NCBI RefSeq assembly: GCF_009765275.1
Contig: NZ_VOPH01000002.1
Location: forward strand, 434,001 to 498,000
Origin: Chachezhania sediminis
Lineage (GTDB): Bacteria > Pseudomonadota > Alphaproteobacteria > Rhodobacterales > Rhodobacteraceae
DNA length: 64,000 nucleotides
Direction: 5' to 3'
Part shown: piece after piece, positions 61,068 through 64,000 of the stretch
Layout: each line of letters starts with the position of its first letter
Position numbering within the stretch: the first letter of the stretch is position 1
Translations under genes and position numbers: made by a program
Notes under the pieces: generated by a model
What the model was told of the DNA's origin: nothing
The model's database searches: none
The model's input: the letters and a program-made list of their open reading frames with translations, nothing else

Positions 61068-61721
61068 TCACAGATGGGTCTGGGCGAAGGCCCGATCCGG
61101 AGCTTCCAGATGGGGAACCGCGTTGAACAGGACCGGCGACAGCTGGGCGCCGATTGGGAACAGACGATGCACGGAGGTATTCATGATGGCAAGCGCCATC
61201 CGGGCCATGCCCGCGGGCGACAGCTCCATCGCCTGGCGCAGCGCATTGGCGATCACGCCCGACGAGGTGACGACCAGCGCCGGCCCGTCGCCCGCGTGGA
61301 TCTCGGCCAGGGCGGCCTGTACGCGGGTTTCGAAATCGGCGAACCGTTCGGGGGCATCGTCGATCCGGTCCTCGGCCCAGAAGGCGAAGACCTGCGGCAT
61401 GTGCAGGACGAATTCCTCGCGCCCGGCCGGGATCTTCAGCCCGTGCTGTTCCTTGGCCAGGCGGGCCAGGTCGAAATAGGCCAGTTCGTTCAGGCGCGGG
61501 TCCTGCACCACTTCGGCCTCCAGTCCCATCGCCGCGGCGGTCTGGACCTGCCGGTGCAGCGTCCCGCAATAGATGCGGTGATGGTACTGCTGGGTGTCTT
61601 CCAGGTGCCGCCCCAGCCAGGCCGCCTGCTGCGCGCCCAGGTCGCTCAGACGGTCGTATTCTTCCTCGGTCCGTGCGCCGGTATTGGCCTGTCCGTGGCG
61701 GACGAGGGTGATGTGCGACAT
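61068..61721 (-). CDS. Histidine phosphatase family protein
   Basis: A 217-residue phosphoglycerate mutase-fold phosphatase. The phospho-histidine motif is LVRHGQANTG at residues 6-15; the second catalytic histidine is expected in PALVVTSSGVIAN, where the usual GH is replaced by SSG. The missing histidine makes full phosphatase activity doubtful. It is the first gene of the phosphatase-GST-Lys1-Lys9 unit. The 281 bp upstream hold no gene. Confidence 0.85.
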   Translation of the reverse strand: MSHITLVRHGQANTGARTEEEYDRLSDLGAQQAAWLGRHLEDTQQYHHRIYCGTLHRQVQTAAAMGLEAEVVQDPRLNELAYFDLARLAKEQHGLKIPAGREEFVLHMPQVFAFWAEDRIDDAPERFADFETRVQAALAEIHAGDGPALVVTSSGVIANALRQAMELSPAGMARMALAIMNTSVHRLFPIGAQLSPVLFNAVPHLEAPDRAFAQTHL

Positions 61722-62002
61722 GGGTCTGGCTCCGGTCTGCCGGATGGCGGGGATGCCCGCTTAGGCGCCAACCGGACGGGCGAAGTCAAGAAGTGCCCTG
61801 CCGGAACGGCGGTGGAATAATGCCGCAACTGCACGATCAGGCGGGGGCGGTGGGCCGGCTTGCGTTGTCCTGCGTCGGTCCGGCCTGGTGCCAGGGCCGT
61901 TTTCACAGGCCTTCCCCCTGGCGGCGGTCTTCGGTCGCGGCGAAAGCGGATGAAGGAACGGCTTTCGCGGCGTTGACTGGTCGGGGCCTTGGCATGTGTC
62001 TT

Positions 62003-64000
<1,998 letters not shown>

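Noticed and set aside
61940-61968. Terminator of the P1B ATPase gene
   Set aside because: GCGAAAGC pairs with GCTTTCGC, but the loop is 13 bases and no T run follows on the minus strand.

Overview
The window looks like chromosome of a motile, heterotrophic alphaproteobacterium of the order Rhodobacterales (roseobacter/Rhodobacter relatives). The evidence is the high GC content and tight short-overlap operons, a DUF6478 gene at the left edge, a three-gene fbcFBC-type cytochrome bc1 operon, an MbfA-type ferritin/iron exporter, a RpoE-ChrR singlet-oxygen sigma/anti-sigma pair facing a four-gene operon like that known from Rhodobacter sphaeroides, and a flagellar gene order typical of this group. 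I see no tRNA, rRNA, CRISPR array, insertion sequence, integrase or prophage gene.

Layout. 1-14.2 kb is mostly housekeeping: DUF6478 (partial), a lipoprotein, ilvD, a CPBP protease, accD-folC, an MBL hydrolase, zapE, an MFS transporter, an ornithine cyclodeaminase-like/HAD pair, fghA, an AEC transporter and an alpha/beta hydrolase. 14.3-19.2 kb holds mbfA, a GST and petABC, closed by a strong terminator. 19.2-19.9 kb is a gene-free stretch carrying a tandem array of 18 identical 7-bp units. 19.9-40.4 kb is a large flagellar cluster in five units: fliF-fliH-like-fliN-fliP (minus); fliL-coiled-coil gene-motE-like-motA-large periplasmic protein (plus); transglycosylase-flhA-fliR-flhB-small coiled-coil gene (plus); flgBC-fliEQ-flgFGAH-second fliL (minus); and fliI (plus). 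Three promoter regions in this cluster contain TTAA-N7-TTAA-like sites that fit CtrA control.

40.4-52.7 kb is catabolic and regulatory: VOC, TetR, enoyl-CoA hydratase, LysR, DUF1330, an HNH endonuclease, a stand-alone formate dehydrogenase alpha subunit, a P450 with its TetR neighbour, a membrane-bound class III nucleotide cyclase and an isocitrate lyase/PEP mutase-family enzyme. 52.8-57.8 kb is the oxidative-stress module: rpoE-chrR, preceded by a very good sigma-E promoter (TGATCC-N18-TAACC), facing an FAD oxidoreductase-DUF1365-DUF3833-SDR operon. 57.8-64 kb carries DUF3775, two adjacent saccharopine-dehydrogenase-type genes, a GST, a histidine phosphatase and a copper-type P1B ATPase that runs off the right edge.

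How the genes work together. Basal-body, rod, export-gate, ATPase and stator genes for one flagellum are present, but fliG, fliM, motB, flagellin and hook genes are not in the window. FghA and formate dehydrogenase could form the lower part of a formaldehyde oxidation route. The RpoE module probably makes or repairs membrane lipids under singlet oxygen. The points that most deserve a second look are the 7-bp array, the 490-bp segment between fliN and fliP, the 800-residue protein coupled to motA, and the RpoE operon.
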